56,588 bases of DNA, taken from the NCBI GenBank assembly GCA_964459205.1, contig CAYWKJ010000003.1, positions 1 through 56,588 on the forward strand. Reading direction: 5' to 3'. How positions within the stretch are numbered: position 1 is the stretch's first letter; every line of letters begins with the position of its first letter. The notes under the pieces were generated by a model. It was not told where the DNA came from. It saw nothing but the letters and a program-made list of their open reading frames with translations, and made no database searches. Position numbers and translations under genes: made by a program. Source of the DNA: JABJMC01 sp964459205 (lineage in GTDB: Bacteria > Patescibacteriota > Gracilibacteria > UBA1369 > UBA12473). Shown one piece after another: positions 35,883-44,929 of the stretch.

Positions 35883-36946
35883 TGTTGCAGAAATTACAGA
35901 AATTTTATGATGAATTAAAGGAAGTGGAGGCCAAAATGGCGGATCCAAATATTATTGCGGATCAAATTGAATATCAGAAATTAGTGCGTCGGCGAGTTGA
36001 CCTTAAGCCACGGGCTGAGGTTTATGAAAGATTAAAGATAGTGGAGGATACAATTACCGAGGCGGAAAATATGCTTAAGGAGGCTGAGGATACGGAAACT
36101 AAAGAATTTGTAAAAAAAGAATTGGCGGGGGCAAAAGAGAAGCAAGAAAAAATGATCGAAGAGGCCAAGGTTGCTTTACTTCCGATTGACCCTAATGATT
36201 CTAAGAGCTGTATTGTGGAAATCCGGGCTGGCGCGGGTGGTGATGAAGCGGCTTTGTTTGGGGAAGAGCTTTCGCGTTCATATTTTCGTTATATGGAAGG
36301 TTTAGGTTTTAAAATGGAATTGATCGGCCGAAGTGATAATGAGGGTGGAGGAGTTCGGGAAATTGTTTTTAAAGTAGTGGGGGTTGGGGCTTATGGGGTT
36401 TTGAAGTACGAAAGTGGTGTGCATCGCGTGCAACGTATTCCCACCACGGAAAGTCAGGGCCGAATTCATACCTCAACTTCGACAGTGGCGGTGCTTCCTG
36501 AGGCTGAGGAAATGGATATTGAGATTAAAAATGAGGATATTCGGATTGATTTTTATCGTTCGCAAGGATGTGGTGGGCAATCTGTTAATACGACAGATTC
36601 TGCAGTGCGAATTACGCATGTGCCAACAGGACTCGTGGTGTCATGTCAGGACGAAAAATCTCAGCATAAAAACAAGGCCAAGGCCATGGGCGTTTTGCGA
36701 GCTCGTTTATATGCTTTTGAAGAGGAAAAAAAGCAGGCTGAGCTTGGAGAAAAGCGTTTGGCCCAGATTGGGACAGGCGATCGTTCTGAAAAAATTAGAA
36801 CTTATAATTTTCCGCAAGACCGAGTAACGGATCATCGAATCAAGCAAAGCTGGAGTAATTTGCCGGGGATAATGAGTGGAGACATTGGACCGCTTATTGA
36901 GGCGTTGAAAAAGGCTGACCAGGAGGAGATGTTGGCGGCGGCATAA
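35879..36946 (+). CDS. prfA: Peptide chain release factor 1
   Basis: About 355 residues from the ATG at 35879, which overlaps the prmC stop (ATGA). A frame from 35825 would overlap prmC by 58 nt and add a non-homologous segment. RF1 identity: the codon-recognition tripeptide follows PxT (HRVQRIPTTESQGRIHTS), the anticodon-like motif of RF1 rather than the SPF of RF2. The catalytic motif is SQGCGGQSVNTTDSAVRITH; its GGQ glutamine is the PrmC target. RF1 reads UAA and UAG. The 3' end overlaps the converging exported-protein gene by 53 nt. Confidence 0.96.
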   Translation: MMLQKLQKFYDELKEVEAKMADPNIIADQIEYQKLVRRRVDLKPRAEVYERLKIVEDTITEAENMLKEAEDTETKEFVKKELAGAKEKQEKMIEEAKVALLPIDPNDSKSCIVEIRAGAGGDEAALFGEELSRSYFRYMEGLGFKMELIGRSDNEGGGVREIVFKVVGVGAYGVLKYESGVHRVQRIPTTESQGRIHTSTSTVAVLPEAEEMDIEIKNEDIRIDFYRSQGCGGQSVNTTDSAVRITHVPTGLVVSCQDEKSQHKNKAKAMGVLRARLYAFEEEKKQAELGEKRLAQIGTGDRSEKIRTYNFPQDRVTDHRIKQSWSNLPGIMSGDIGPLIEALKKADQEEMLAAA

Positions 36947-38207
36947 CTTCGTCTGGAGGCATAACTTCATCTTCCATCATCCATTGAAGGAGAGCGTCTT
37001 GTTGGGCTTGCTGTGCGGCTTCTTGTTGGGCTCGTTGTTGAGCTTGGTAATCTGCTTCCCATGTCGCACAATCTTCTGCAGCGTTGTCTGGAGGGACAAC
37101 ATCCGGAGTTTCAGCCTGATTGAGCAATTCGCGTGTGCTTGAAATTAATGATTGTGGAGAAACAACTATATAGCTAGCCCCTTTCTCTCTAAGAAGTCTG
37201 GTTGATTCTTCTAAATGATTTGGTCCGGCTATAACAACAGAAAAGCCTGTTGACGGAGTAGAATCTAGGGCTGCTTCTATTTCTAGACCGGGGGCTTTCA
37301 TGAGGCGATCGTGATTCCATGCTGTTGATACATCCTGTGTATAAGCACGAGCATCACAATAACAGGCGGTAATGCCATCTGAGGGCTGTCCGGCATGAAA
37401 TTGGTCCCATACTGCTTGGTAGGTAAGTGGGCCAATGAGAGGTTCACATGGAATTACGCTTCCTTTGTTGTCCATCATGAATGCAACTCCTTGCATAAGC
37501 TCATGTGCTTCGAGAGTTGCTAGAGTATCTGAGTAAGAGGGAACCGCGCCAACAAAGGTAACGTTTTCATGGTATGTAGCTGCAAAATGGCTTGATGCGG
37601 CTAAATATAAATTATCTGCTCCTAATGCTTCTTCTGATAATTCCAGGCGGCGATTAGGGTCGGACGTGCGTAATAGTCTTTGTAGTAGGCCCCTATCGTA
37701 TTCAGTGGGTGTTGCTCCTGCTATTTCGTTTAAAGTTGCCCATTGAGGACTGTTTTCTTGAATGATACGGATTTTGCCGTATTCGTTTATTAGGCTTTGT
37801 AATATGCGAAAAATTTCAACTTGAGCTAGGCGGCCTTCTTCATTGTCTTCGTCGCTAAAGCTTGGGTCAACGTGTGAATCGCTCAAGAGAATAACTGTTT
37901 GCGGTGACTCAGGGACAATGTTTGCATCAATAATTTCTCCTTGTGCTGGTGGGCTATACGTATCAGGATCGAATTTTTTTGGCGGGTCAATATCTGGTCC
38001 AGCGCTTGGTGCTTTTGGAGACGCAGAACTCTTTCCTTTTTCAATTAAATCAGGAGTGTTGTCGGCACTTTTTGGTCCAAGGCCAACTTTCGCTAGCATT
38101 CGTTGGCCAAAATCTGTAGTAGCACCAGTGAGTAAGAAGCCAATGGTGGCAATAGCGACGGGGACAGCGATCCGGGCTGTAGGATTTTTTCGAGGAGTAT
38201 TAGACAT
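36894..38207 (-). CDS. Exported hypothetical protein, 437 residues
   Basis: Not firmly recognised. A basic N-terminus and one hydrophobic segment (~13-32) form a signal anchor. A Ser/Pro-rich linker leads to a globular region starting TVILLSDSHVDPSF and continuing with Q..I...L..LI...GK..II.E. That pattern recalls the ChaN/TIKI (erythromycin-esterase-like) superfamily, in which a conserved His and Glu lie in similar places, but this is a weak resemblance. Several Cys in the middle may form disulfides. The C-terminus is Gln/Ala-rich coiled coil and then Pro-rich. It has its own promoter and overlaps prfA tail to tail. Confidence 0.7.
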   Translation of the reverse strand: MSNTPRKNPTARIAVPVAIATIGFLLTGATTDFGQRMLAKVGLGPKSADNTPDLIEKGKSSASPKAPSAGPDIDPPKKFDPDTYSPPAQGEIIDANIVPESPQTVILLSDSHVDPSFSDEDNEEGRLAQVEIFRILQSLINEYGKIRIIQENSPQWATLNEIAGATPTEYDRGLLQRLLRTSDPNRRLELSEEALGADNLYLAASSHFAATYHENVTFVGAVPSYSDTLATLEAHELMQGVAFMMDNKGSVIPCEPLIGPLTYQAVWDQFHAGQPSDGITACYCDARAYTQDVSTAWNHDRLMKAPGLEIEAALDSTPSTGFSVVIAGPNHLEESTRLLREKGASYIVVSPQSLISSTRELLNQAETPDVVPPDNAAEDCATWEADYQAQQRAQQEAAQQAQQDALLQWMMEDEVMPPDEVMPPPTSPPGQPFSTPQ

Positions 38208-38230
38208 AGTAATTTATTTTGAGGTTTGCA

Positions 38231-38258
38231 ATTTTAGCATTTATTTAATAAATGTCAA
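38231..38258 (-). promoter_or_regulatory. Promoter of the 437-residue exported protein gene
   Basis: On the minus strand: TTGACA (38258-38253), 16-bp spacer ending in TGC, TAAAAT (38236-38231). The start codon at 38207 is 23 nt further. It lies immediately after the nadB stop. Confidence 0.75.
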
Positions 38259-38281
38259 TTCCCTCTTGAGGGGGATGCTTC

Positions 38282-39757
38282 TTATTGAATGAAGTGATTT
38301 CCTAGACTTTGTTTGCGTTTTAGCGCCGCGGTTGTCACTTCTTTGGCTGTGGCTAGCATGTTGCGAGTTTCGCGGAGAGGAATGTTGATGGATTTGTAGG
38401 TTTTAAGGTCATTTTCCAGGGATTCGATGGTCGCGAGGGCTTGCTTAAGGCCTTCTGGAGTGCGGATGATCCCTACTTTTTGCCACATGGTTTCGCGCAA
38501 TGCGCGGCGAGTTTGAGCAATTTTATTGCGTAAGGCGGGAGTGATGCGTTGCCATTTGGGTTTAGTGAATTTGGGAAGTTTATTAAGTTTTGGAGTTTTT
38601 TTGATTTGCGGAAGGATTTGGGAGGAGAAAACTAAGGCTTCTAGTAGAGAGTTAGAGGCGAGGCGGTTGGCACCGTGTACTCCTGTCCAGGCTACTTCTC
38701 CAAAAGCATAGAGTCCTTTGAGCGCGGTTTCTCCTTTTAAGTTAGTGACAAGGCCACCACAGCAATAATGAGCAGCTGGTGAGATGGGGATTAAGTCTGT
38801 AGTGAGGTCTAATTTGTGTTGTTGTAGTTTTTGATAGATTTTAGGGAAGCGGAGAATGGTTTCAAGGGGGCTTAAATGGCGAATGTCCAGGTAAGCACCG
38901 CCCTCTAAATCAGCTTGGTAGGTGGCGCGGGCGACGACGTCGCGGGGAGCTAAATCGCGTTGTTTGTGGGCGCCAGCCATAATGGATTTGTGATTTGCGT
39001 TAGTTAGTTTGGCGCCCTCTCCACGAAGCGCTTCGCTCAGCAGAAACTTGGTTCGACCATGCACTTTTAGGGCAGTGGGATGGAACTGGATGAATTCTAG
39101 GTCACGAGTTTTGAGGCCCGCCCGAATGCCCATGCCAATTCCGTCGCCAGTCGAAATTTCGGGATTGGTAGTGTGTTTGAAAATTTGGCCAACTCCTCCT
39201 GTTGCGAGGATGGTGTTGGATGCAAAAACATGCAGAATTTTGCCATCTTGAATCGCTTCGACGCCGTAACAGCGTTTGTTTTTTGTGAGCAAGTCTACGG
39301 CAAAAGTGTGTTCCCAAATAGTAATGTTTTTGGTGGATTTCACTTTTTTAAGGAGTGCGTGTTCGATTTCTTGACCAGTGTAATCTCCCACAAAAGCAAT
39401 ACGGCGTTGGGTGTGTCCGCCTTCTTGCGTGAGGCTTAGTTTCCCGGTTTCGTCAGTGGCAAAGGGCACACCAATGGTTACCAGTCTTGCTATTGCCTCA
39501 GGGCCGTGTTTAACCATAAATTCAACGGCTTTTTTGTTGTTGTGATGTGACCCAGCCTCCATGGTGTCACTGACATGTTTTTTATAGTTATCCGTTTTAT
39601 CCAAAACAGCGGCAATTCCGCCTTGGGCGCGGTTGGTGCCGGTGGCTACGGTGTGTTTTTTAGTAATTATTAAGACTTTGCCAAATTCAGCGGCATTTAG
39701 AGCAAAGTTAAGGCCCGCGATTCCAGATCCAATAACAATAGTGTGATATTTGTTCAT
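38282..39757 (-). CDS. nadB: L-aspartate oxidase
   Basis: About 491 residues from the ATG at 39757, which begins the FAD-binding strand (MNKYHTIVIGSGIAGLNFAL) and lies 14 nt after the aroK stop. An upstream frame from 39826 overlaps aroK. NadB oxidises L-aspartate to iminoaspartate, the first step to quinolinate and NAD. Family motifs: GxGxAG, THRAQGGIAA-type segment (TNRAQGGIAAVLD), EALRGEGA, RDVVARA, HYCCGGL and GANRLASNSLLEALVF. nadA and nadC are not in the window. It is the last gene of the aromatic operon, an unusual partner for aro genes. Confidence 0.93.
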   Translation of the reverse strand: MNKYHTIVIGSGIAGLNFALNAAEFGKVLIITKKHTVATGTNRAQGGIAAVLDKTDNYKKHVSDTMEAGSHHNNKKAVEFMVKHGPEAIARLVTIGVPFATDETGKLSLTQEGGHTQRRIAFVGDYTGQEIEHALLKKVKSTKNITIWEHTFAVDLLTKNKRCYGVEAIQDGKILHVFASNTILATGGVGQIFKHTTNPEISTGDGIGMGIRAGLKTRDLEFIQFHPTALKVHGRTKFLLSEALRGEGAKLTNANHKSIMAGAHKQRDLAPRDVVARATYQADLEGGAYLDIRHLSPLETILRFPKIYQKLQQHKLDLTTDLIPISPAAHYCCGGLVTNLKGETALKGLYAFGEVAWTGVHGANRLASNSLLEALVFSSQILPQIKKTPKLNKLPKFTKPKWQRITPALRNKIAQTRRALRETMWQKVGIIRTPEGLKQALATIESLENDLKTYKSINIPLRETRNMLATAKEVTTAALKRKQSLGNHFIQ

Positions 39758-39771
39758 GGGGACCGATTGTA

Positions 39772-40281
39772 TCAGATAATATCGGTTTTGCGGAGCTTTT
39801 CTAGAAGGTTTTTTATGTTTGGCCAATAGCTGGTGTCATGAGTCATGTCAGCTACAGCTTGATATTGGTCTTTTCGTTCTTCCCAAACTTCTTCGAGTTC
39901 TTCTAAGGCAGTTTTTTCCCCTTTTAAAGAGGGGCGTTCATAACTTAGATTTAGATTTTTTTGAAGTGTTTCTAAGGGACAGCTAAGCAGGACTACAAAG
40001 CCTGTTTTTTTAAGGGCAGCAGCGCTTTCGGGGTTCATCATGGTTCCGCCACCAGTGGAAATAACAGTTTTATTTAAGGTGGAGCATTCGAGCGCGGTTT
40101 CATGTTCAATGGCTCGAAATTTTTCCCAGCCAACTTCTTTTACATATTGATCAATTTTTTTGTTCACTTTGGCCTCAATAAGATGATCAATGTCTACAAA
40201 TTTCCAGCCAAGTTTTTTGGCCAAATCTTTTCCAAGAGAAGTTTTTCCGCTAGCGCGCATACCTGTTAAAACGATATTCAT
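39772..40281 (-). CDS. aroK: Shikimate kinase
   Basis: 169 residues, the normal size. It phosphorylates shikimate at C3-OH with ATP. Walker A GMRASGKT spans ~7-14, the shikimate-binding Asp lies in VDID (Asp32), Arg56 in the FRAIE motif, and the GGG loop (STGGGTMM) follows. A lid segment with an Arg (SYERPSL) is present. The start shares one base with the MFS stop (TAATG), so the two are tightly coupled. Confidence 0.94.
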   Translation of the reverse strand: MNIVLTGMRASGKTSLGKDLAKKLGWKFVDIDHLIEAKVNKKIDQYVKEVGWEKFRAIEHETALECSTLNKTVISTGGGTMMNPESAAALKKTGFVVLLSCPLETLQKNLNLSYERPSLKGEKTALEELEEVWEERKDQYQAVADMTHDTSYWPNIKNLLEKLRKTDII

Positions 40282-41417
40282 TAGTGCTTGATTAGACTGC
40301 TAAAACGGTTGGCCATGATTAAGGCGATTATACAGAGTCCCGTGCCAATTAGGAATGGGTACATGTTCCCATAGGTTTGTCCTATTGGTGCAAAAATAAA
40401 GGCTCCGACAGCAATGGCACTCATCTGCATAAAATTCACCAAACCAGCCATGCCTCCGGATCGTTCGCTTGGGAAGAGCTTGCGTACACCATAATACAAG
40501 AATATTAGCATGAAAGCGTCTCCAGCTTCGTGAATAAAGCGTCCTAGTAGAGAGATGTCGATGCGTGGCATAATCATTAGTATATGACCAATGGCGGAGA
40601 GTAATAATCCTAGATATAGAATATGCAAAATAGACCATTTTTTTTCAATCAAATGAATGGCCAGCTTGGCCCACAGGAGCATGGCCATAATGGCGGTGCC
40701 CATATAGATGCCCATTGCTCGGTAGGTAAGCCTAAAGTCTTCTCTAAGTAGTAGCCCATAAGAAGTCACCTCGGCTCCCATGTGTACGGCCCAGATAAAA
40801 ATCATACTAATAAATAGAATAACTGGTAGCTTAAAAATGTCTTTTCGGTATTCTTTTATTTCGAACTTAAAGGTCTCAGTTTTAGGTAGGATGATAGTTA
40901 GAGCGGCGATTGCGTAGGTGAAAGTTCCGGTGATTTGGAGCCATAATTCAATTGGTATTGAGTCTAGAATTAGTCCACCTAAAAATACTCCCAGACCAGC
41001 GGCAAACAGATAAGAACCAACGTAATTCCCAATTTGTTTATTCTGGGTTTTATTGCCGGTTTTGTAAAAAATGCTATCTATGGAAAGGTTGCTCATAGTA
41101 ACTCCAAAGCTGCCAAAAGTTATAATTGCGAGTAGGGCCCAAAAGTTCCCTCCAACTAATGAAATTAGCCAAAGGTTGGTGCCATTTAGTAGATAACCTA
41201 AAAAGGCGATGTTTTTGGAGGAAACTCGATCATTTAGTAGGCCAATTGGTATGGCTGATAAAATGCTAGTGATAGGAAAGACAGCGAACAGAATTCCTTG
41301 TTGAAGCCCAGTGAGACCTATTTGGGTGTAGTAGATCCCCCAAAAAAACAGCATGGTTTGGGCGATGAATTTCGACATGCTGATAAAAAATGTGGCCTTG
41401 CTGACGTTAGTGCTCAT
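40281..41417 (-). CDS. MFS-type transporter embedded in the aromatic operon
   Basis: 378 residues with 11-12 predicted membrane segments and the usual MFS loop after helix 2 (GLLNDRVSSKNIAFLGYLL). A second-half counterpart is less clear. It overlaps aroA by 4 nt (ATGA) upstream and shares a base with aroK downstream, so it is made with the shikimate enzymes and should fall under the same attenuator. An aromatic amino acid, shikimate-pathway intermediate or related compound is the obvious substrate guess from context only; drug or sugar transport cannot be excluded. Confidence 0.8.
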   Translation of the reverse strand: MSTNVSKATFFISMSKFIAQTMLFFWGIYYTQIGLTGLQQGILFAVFPITSILSAIPIGLLNDRVSSKNIAFLGYLLNGTNLWLISLVGGNFWALLAIITFGSFGVTMSNLSIDSIFYKTGNKTQNKQIGNYVGSYLFAAGLGVFLGGLILDSIPIELWLQITGTFTYAIAALTIILPKTETFKFEIKEYRKDIFKLPVILFISMIFIWAVHMGAEVTSYGLLLREDFRLTYRAMGIYMGTAIMAMLLWAKLAIHLIEKKWSILHILYLGLLLSAIGHILMIMPRIDISLLGRFIHEAGDAFMLIFLYYGVRKLFPSERSGGMAGLVNFMQMSAIAVGAFIFAPIGQTYGNMYPFLIGTGLCIIALIMANRFSSLIKH

Positions 41418-42646
41418 TGGATTTTTTTAAGATCTTCCCAAAAGGTAGGGTAGGTTTTGGACACGCAGCTTGGATCAAGGATTTCTAGGTTTGTAAGGCG
41501 AGATTGAGCCATGCCAAAGCACATGGCCATGCGATGGTCTTTATAGGTTTCGATTTGGGCGGGGCGAAAGGATTCAGGGTTTCCTTGGATGGTGATTGAG
41601 TCATTTGTGGTCGTGGTTTGTGTTCCAATGCGATTGAGTTCAGTTTCAAGAGCGTTTAAACGATCACATTCTTTTATGCGGAGATTATGAATTCCCGTGA
41701 GAATTGTCTCGCCAGGTGCAAAGGCAGCCACTGTGGCAAGAGTCATGGCTCCATCTGGAAAAGAGTTGGCATTGACTTGGCCGAGCGGTTTAAGTGTGGC
41801 TGGACCAGTAATGGTTATGCCGGTTTCGGTTTCTTGAACTTGGCAGCCCATTTGTTCCAGGTAGTCGAGAATTTGGATGTCGGGTTGTAGAGTTTGGCGC
41901 GATAAATTGGCCACAGTTATAGTTTGACCGGTGATGGCCGCGAGGCCAAAAAAGTAAGTGGCACTGGAGGCGTCAGCTTCGATAATTAGATCTGTTGGTT
42001 GGTAATTTTGAGGGGGGATTGTAAAGTTCTTATATTCATCACGTTTAATATCTTGTACACAAAATTTGTTCATTAAATCTAGCGTCATATCAAGGTAGGG
42101 CTTGGAAGTGGTTTCGCCTTCGACGTGAATAGTTAGCCCTTCGGGTAAAAGGGGAGCCAAGATCATTAGAGCGGATATATATTGACTGCTGTTTTTTCCA
42201 GGAATATGAGTTTCGGAATGGGTTAGTGATGTCCCATGAATTGTAAGTGGAGGACAACCGTTTTGGGCGCTGATATTTGCTCCTAATTCTGCGAGAGCAT
42301 CAATTAAGTCTTGCAGAGGGCGCTCTTGCATGCGAGCATCTCCGGTAATAACACTTAGAAAAGGCTGATGAGCAAGGATGGCGGTTAAAAATCGTACTGC
42401 AGTCCCAGCGTTGCCTAAATAAATTGGTCCAAGTGGCCCTTTTAAAGCGTGGGGGGCATCAACTGTCAAAGTTGTCCCATTGGTTTCAATAGTGACCCCT
42501 AAAGTTTGTAGCGCCTCGATCATGACGCTGGTGTCGTCACTTAATAAACATCCCGAAAGCACGCTTTTGCCAGGGGCTAAGGCCGCCATTAATAAGGCGC
42601 GATTGGTGTAACTTTTGGAGCCGGGAATGGTGATTGTTTGCGTCAT
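41414..42646 (-). CDS. aroA: 3-phosphoshikimate 1-carboxyvinyltransferase (EPSP synthase)
   Basis: 410 residues. It transfers enolpyruvyl from PEP to shikimate 3-phosphate. Motifs in order: PGSKSYTNRALLMAAL (catalytic Lys and Arg), GNAGTAVRFLTAIL (PEP-binding loop), NSSQYISALMI, DASSATYF, FPDGAMTLATVAAFA (catalytic Asp), RIKECDRLNALETELNRIG (catalytic Glu) and YKDHRMAMCFGMA. All main active-site positions look present. It overlaps aroB by 4 nt and the MFS gene by 4 nt. Confidence 0.95.
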   Translation of the reverse strand: MTQTITIPGSKSYTNRALLMAALAPGKSVLSGCLLSDDTSVMIEALQTLGVTIETNGTTLTVDAPHALKGPLGPIYLGNAGTAVRFLTAILAHQPFLSVITGDARMQERPLQDLIDALAELGANISAQNGCPPLTIHGTSLTHSETHIPGKNSSQYISALMILAPLLPEGLTIHVEGETTSKPYLDMTLDLMNKFCVQDIKRDEYKNFTIPPQNYQPTDLIIEADASSATYFFGLAAITGQTITVANLSRQTLQPDIQILDYLEQMGCQVQETETGITITGPATLKPLGQVNANSFPDGAMTLATVAAFAPGETILTGIHNLRIKECDRLNALETELNRIGTQTTTTNDSITIQGNPESFRPAQIETYKDHRMAMCFGMAQSRLTNLEILDPSCVSKTYPTFWEDLKKIQ

Positions 42647-43737
42647 AGAACTGCTTTTACGTCTTTTTCAGTAATATCATGAATAATTTTTGGGGTCCCG
42701 GGGCGTTTTAACAGAGTAAAAGTATAAGTTTTGCCCTGATTTTTTTTGTCTCGAGTGAGGGCTTTTAATATTGGTTGGCGATCTATTTTTGCGGGGATGC
42801 GGGTCGGTAATTTGAGTGCTTTTAAGATTTCTTCAATGCGTTCACAGTTTTTCGAAGATAGCAGTTTTTTGTCGACGGCGAGGCGGTTTTCTAAATTCAT
42901 GCCAATGGAGATGGCTTCGCCGTGATTTAAACGGTAATTACTGGCATGTTCAATGGCGTGTCCAATGCTGTGGCCGTAATTAAGGATCATGCGTAAACCT
43001 TTTTCAAGTTCGTCTTTTTGAACGACCTTTCCTTTTACGCGGCAGGATCGTATTAGTAGTTGAGTGATGGTGGTAGTATGAGCAGCGCGGGCTTTTTCCG
43101 GGTGCTTTTTGAGGATTTTCAGGATTTTTTTGTCGGCAATGAGCCCGTGTTTAACAACTTCGGCTAAGCCGTTTAAAACCTGCTTTTTAGAGAGGGTGCT
43201 TAGTACTTGAGGGTCAATATAGACTTTTTGGGGTTGAGTAAAAGCTCCGACTAAATTTTTTCCTCCAGTTAAATCTACTCCAGTTTTGCCACCAATGCTG
43301 GAATCAGACATGGCCACCAGAGTGGTAGGGATTTGGATAAAAGGGATACCGCGCATGAACATTGAGGCCACAAATCCGGCCACGTCGCCAACTACTCCGC
43401 CTCCGAGGGCAATGACACAACTTTTCCGATTATGCCCTAGCTGAACCATTTGCATGGCTAGTTTTTCTACAGTTTTTAGGGTTTTGTGCCGCTCACCAGC
43501 TTGAAAAGAAATCATGGTGGCATCTAACCCTTGTTTGCGCATCAGTTTGAGGAATTCTTCGCCATACAGTTTTTTTACATTTGTATCTGTAATAATGCAG
43601 TATTTTTGGCCAAGTTTGTGCTTTTTTATATCCTCTGGAATGCGATGAAAACAGCTTGGTGCAATTAGGATTGAGTACGAATTGTCGACGTACTTTTTGA
43701 GTTTAATGCGTTGTGCATAGCGTTTGAAGGCGGGCAT
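42643..43737 (-). CDS. aroB: 3-dehydroquinate synthase
   Basis: 364 residues. It makes 3-dehydroquinate from DAHP with NAD+ and a divalent metal. Recognisable motifs: GEGxK-type GERHKTLKTVE, ALGGGVVGDVAGFVASMFMRGIPFIQIPTTLVAMSDSSIGGKTGVD (NAD and substrate binding), and LNYGHSIGHAIEHAS.YRLNHGEAISIGM (metal-binding His residues). It follows aroF by 14 nt and overlaps aroA by 4 nt, acting directly after AroF in the pathway. Confidence 0.95.
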   Translation of the reverse strand: MPAFKRYAQRIKLKKYVDNSYSILIAPSCFHRIPEDIKKHKLGQKYCIITDTNVKKLYGEEFLKLMRKQGLDATMISFQAGERHKTLKTVEKLAMQMVQLGHNRKSCVIALGGGVVGDVAGFVASMFMRGIPFIQIPTTLVAMSDSSIGGKTGVDLTGGKNLVGAFTQPQKVYIDPQVLSTLSKKQVLNGLAEVVKHGLIADKKILKILKKHPEKARAAHTTTITQLLIRSCRVKGKVVQKDELEKGLRMILNYGHSIGHAIEHASNYRLNHGEAISIGMNLENRLAVDKKLLSSKNCERIEEILKALKLPTRIPAKIDRQPILKALTRDKKNQGKTYTFTLLKRPGTPKIIHDITEKDVKAVL

Positions 43738-43751
43738 ATTTTGTGAAAAAA

Positions 43752-44771
43752 TTAGATAGTGCGGCCGACTGCTTCGGCAATAGGTTTAAGGTTTTTCATA
43801 ACTTTGAGATAATCTTTTGGAGTTAAAGATTGGTCTCCATCCGAAAGGGCTTCCTCTGGGTTTGGATGAACTTCGATCATTAGACCATCTGCTCCAGCAG
43901 CAATAGCGGCTTTGGAAACTGGTTCAACTAAGCTGCGGCGTCCAGTGGCATGACTGGGGTCTACTACAACTGGTAAATGGCTTAATTCTTTAAGTAGTGG
44001 CACAGCATTAATGTCGAGTGAATTGCGAGTTTCGGTTTCAAAAGTACGCATTCCACGTTCACAAAGGATAACGTTGTGATTTCCTTCAGACATAATGTAC
44101 TCCGCAGCTAACAAAAATTCTTTGATAGTGTTGCTCATGCCGCGTTTAAGAAGAACTGGTTTTTTGGTCTTTCCAACCTCTTTTAACAGATTGAAGTTTT
44201 GCATGTTGCGGGCACCGATTTGGAGAATGTCAGCGTATTTAACAACGAGTAATACATCGCGAGTGTCCATGACTTCAGTTACAACACCAAGTTTATTGGC
44301 GTCAGCGTTTTTGCGAAGGAGTTTTAGGCCTTCTTCGCCTAAACCTTGGAAAGAGTATGGTCCGGTGCGAGGTTTGAAGGCGCCGCCCCGAAGAACATTG
44401 GCGCCAGCTTTTTTTACTGCTTTGGCGGCGGCCTCCATTTGTTCTGGAGTTTCGACGCTGCAGGGTCCGGCCATAACAATAATTTTTTTATCGCCGATTT
44501 TGACCTTGTCTCCATCTACGACAATGGTGGTGTTTTCATTTTTGCTTTCTCTAGAGGCAAGAGTGTAAGGCCTTAAAACGGGCATAACTTTGCTTACACC
44601 AGGAAGAGAATTTAAATGGCGGACATCAAGTGTGCGCTCGTCACCGATTACCGCGATAACAACGCGTTCGGTGCCGATTAGGGGCATTGGTTGCAGGTTT
44701 TTGGCCCGCATTTCATCCATTATGTGTTGAACCTCCTTCTCTGGAGCATTCTTTTTCATCACAATAATCAT
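43752..44771 (-). CDS. aroF: DAHP synthase, type I-beta with N-terminal regulatory domain
   Basis: 339 residues. It condenses PEP and erythrose 4-phosphate, the first step to aromatic amino acids. Residues ~1-70 form the ferredoxin-like domain found in Thermotoga-type DAHP synthases, where it mediates Tyr/Phe feedback. The catalytic barrel shows VMAGPCSVE, GGAFKPRTGPYSFQGLGEEGL, IQIGARNMQNF, PVLLKRGM, VILCERGMRTFE and VVVDPSHATG with GADGLMIEVHPNPEEALSDG (metal-binding Cys, His, Glu and Asp present). First gene of the operon, preceded by a structured ~240-nt leader with a predicted attenuator. Enzyme feedback and transcript attenuation would act together. Confidence 0.95.
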   Translation of the reverse strand: MIIVMKKNAPEKEVQHIMDEMRAKNLQPMPLIGTERVVIAVIGDERTLDVRHLNSLPGVSKVMPVLRPYTLASRESKNENTTIVVDGDKVKIGDKKIIVMAGPCSVETPEQMEAAAKAVKKAGANVLRGGAFKPRTGPYSFQGLGEEGLKLLRKNADANKLGVVTEVMDTRDVLLVVKYADILQIGARNMQNFNLLKEVGKTKKPVLLKRGMSNTIKEFLLAAEYIMSEGNHNVILCERGMRTFETETRNSLDINAVPLLKELSHLPVVVDPSHATGRRSLVEPVSKAAIAAGADGLMIEVHPNPEEALSDGDQSLTPKDYLKVMKNLKPIAEAVGRTI

Positions 44772-44848
44772 GTTGATTGAGTTTAAGAATTGATTATTTG
44801 CGGCGCGACTTTGAGTTTAACATGGTGTAGAGGGTTAAAGAATATATG

Positions 44849-44929
44849 AAAAAAAACTTTCCTTGCGCGCCGCGTAGAAAGTTTTCTAAAGAGAATGAAT
44901 CTTTAAACTTTCCTTACGGCGTAAGGAAA
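44849..44929 (-). terminator. Predicted amino-acid attenuator (1:2, 2:3, 3:4 pairings) upstream of aroF
   Basis: All on the minus strand. Segment 1 tttccttac (44929-44921) pairs with segment 2 gtaaggaaa (44917-44909), 9 bp with a 3-nt loop. Segment 2' gaaagttt (44912-44905) can instead pair with segment 3 aaactttc (44884-44877), extended by aaag/cttt inside: the antiterminator. Segment 3 aaaactttc (44885-44877) can pair with segment 4 gaaagtttt (44861-44853) around a GC-rich inner hairpin (gcg-gcg-cgc), followed by eight T: an intrinsic terminator. The leader-peptide stop codon (44916-44914) lies within segment 2, the expected place for ribosome-controlled switching. Confidence 0.8.

Noticed and set aside
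38249..38274. Small inverted repeat ccctc-aa-gaggg after nadB as operon terminator
   Set aside because: Stem and loop are too small, no T-run follows, and it abuts the promoter of the next gene.
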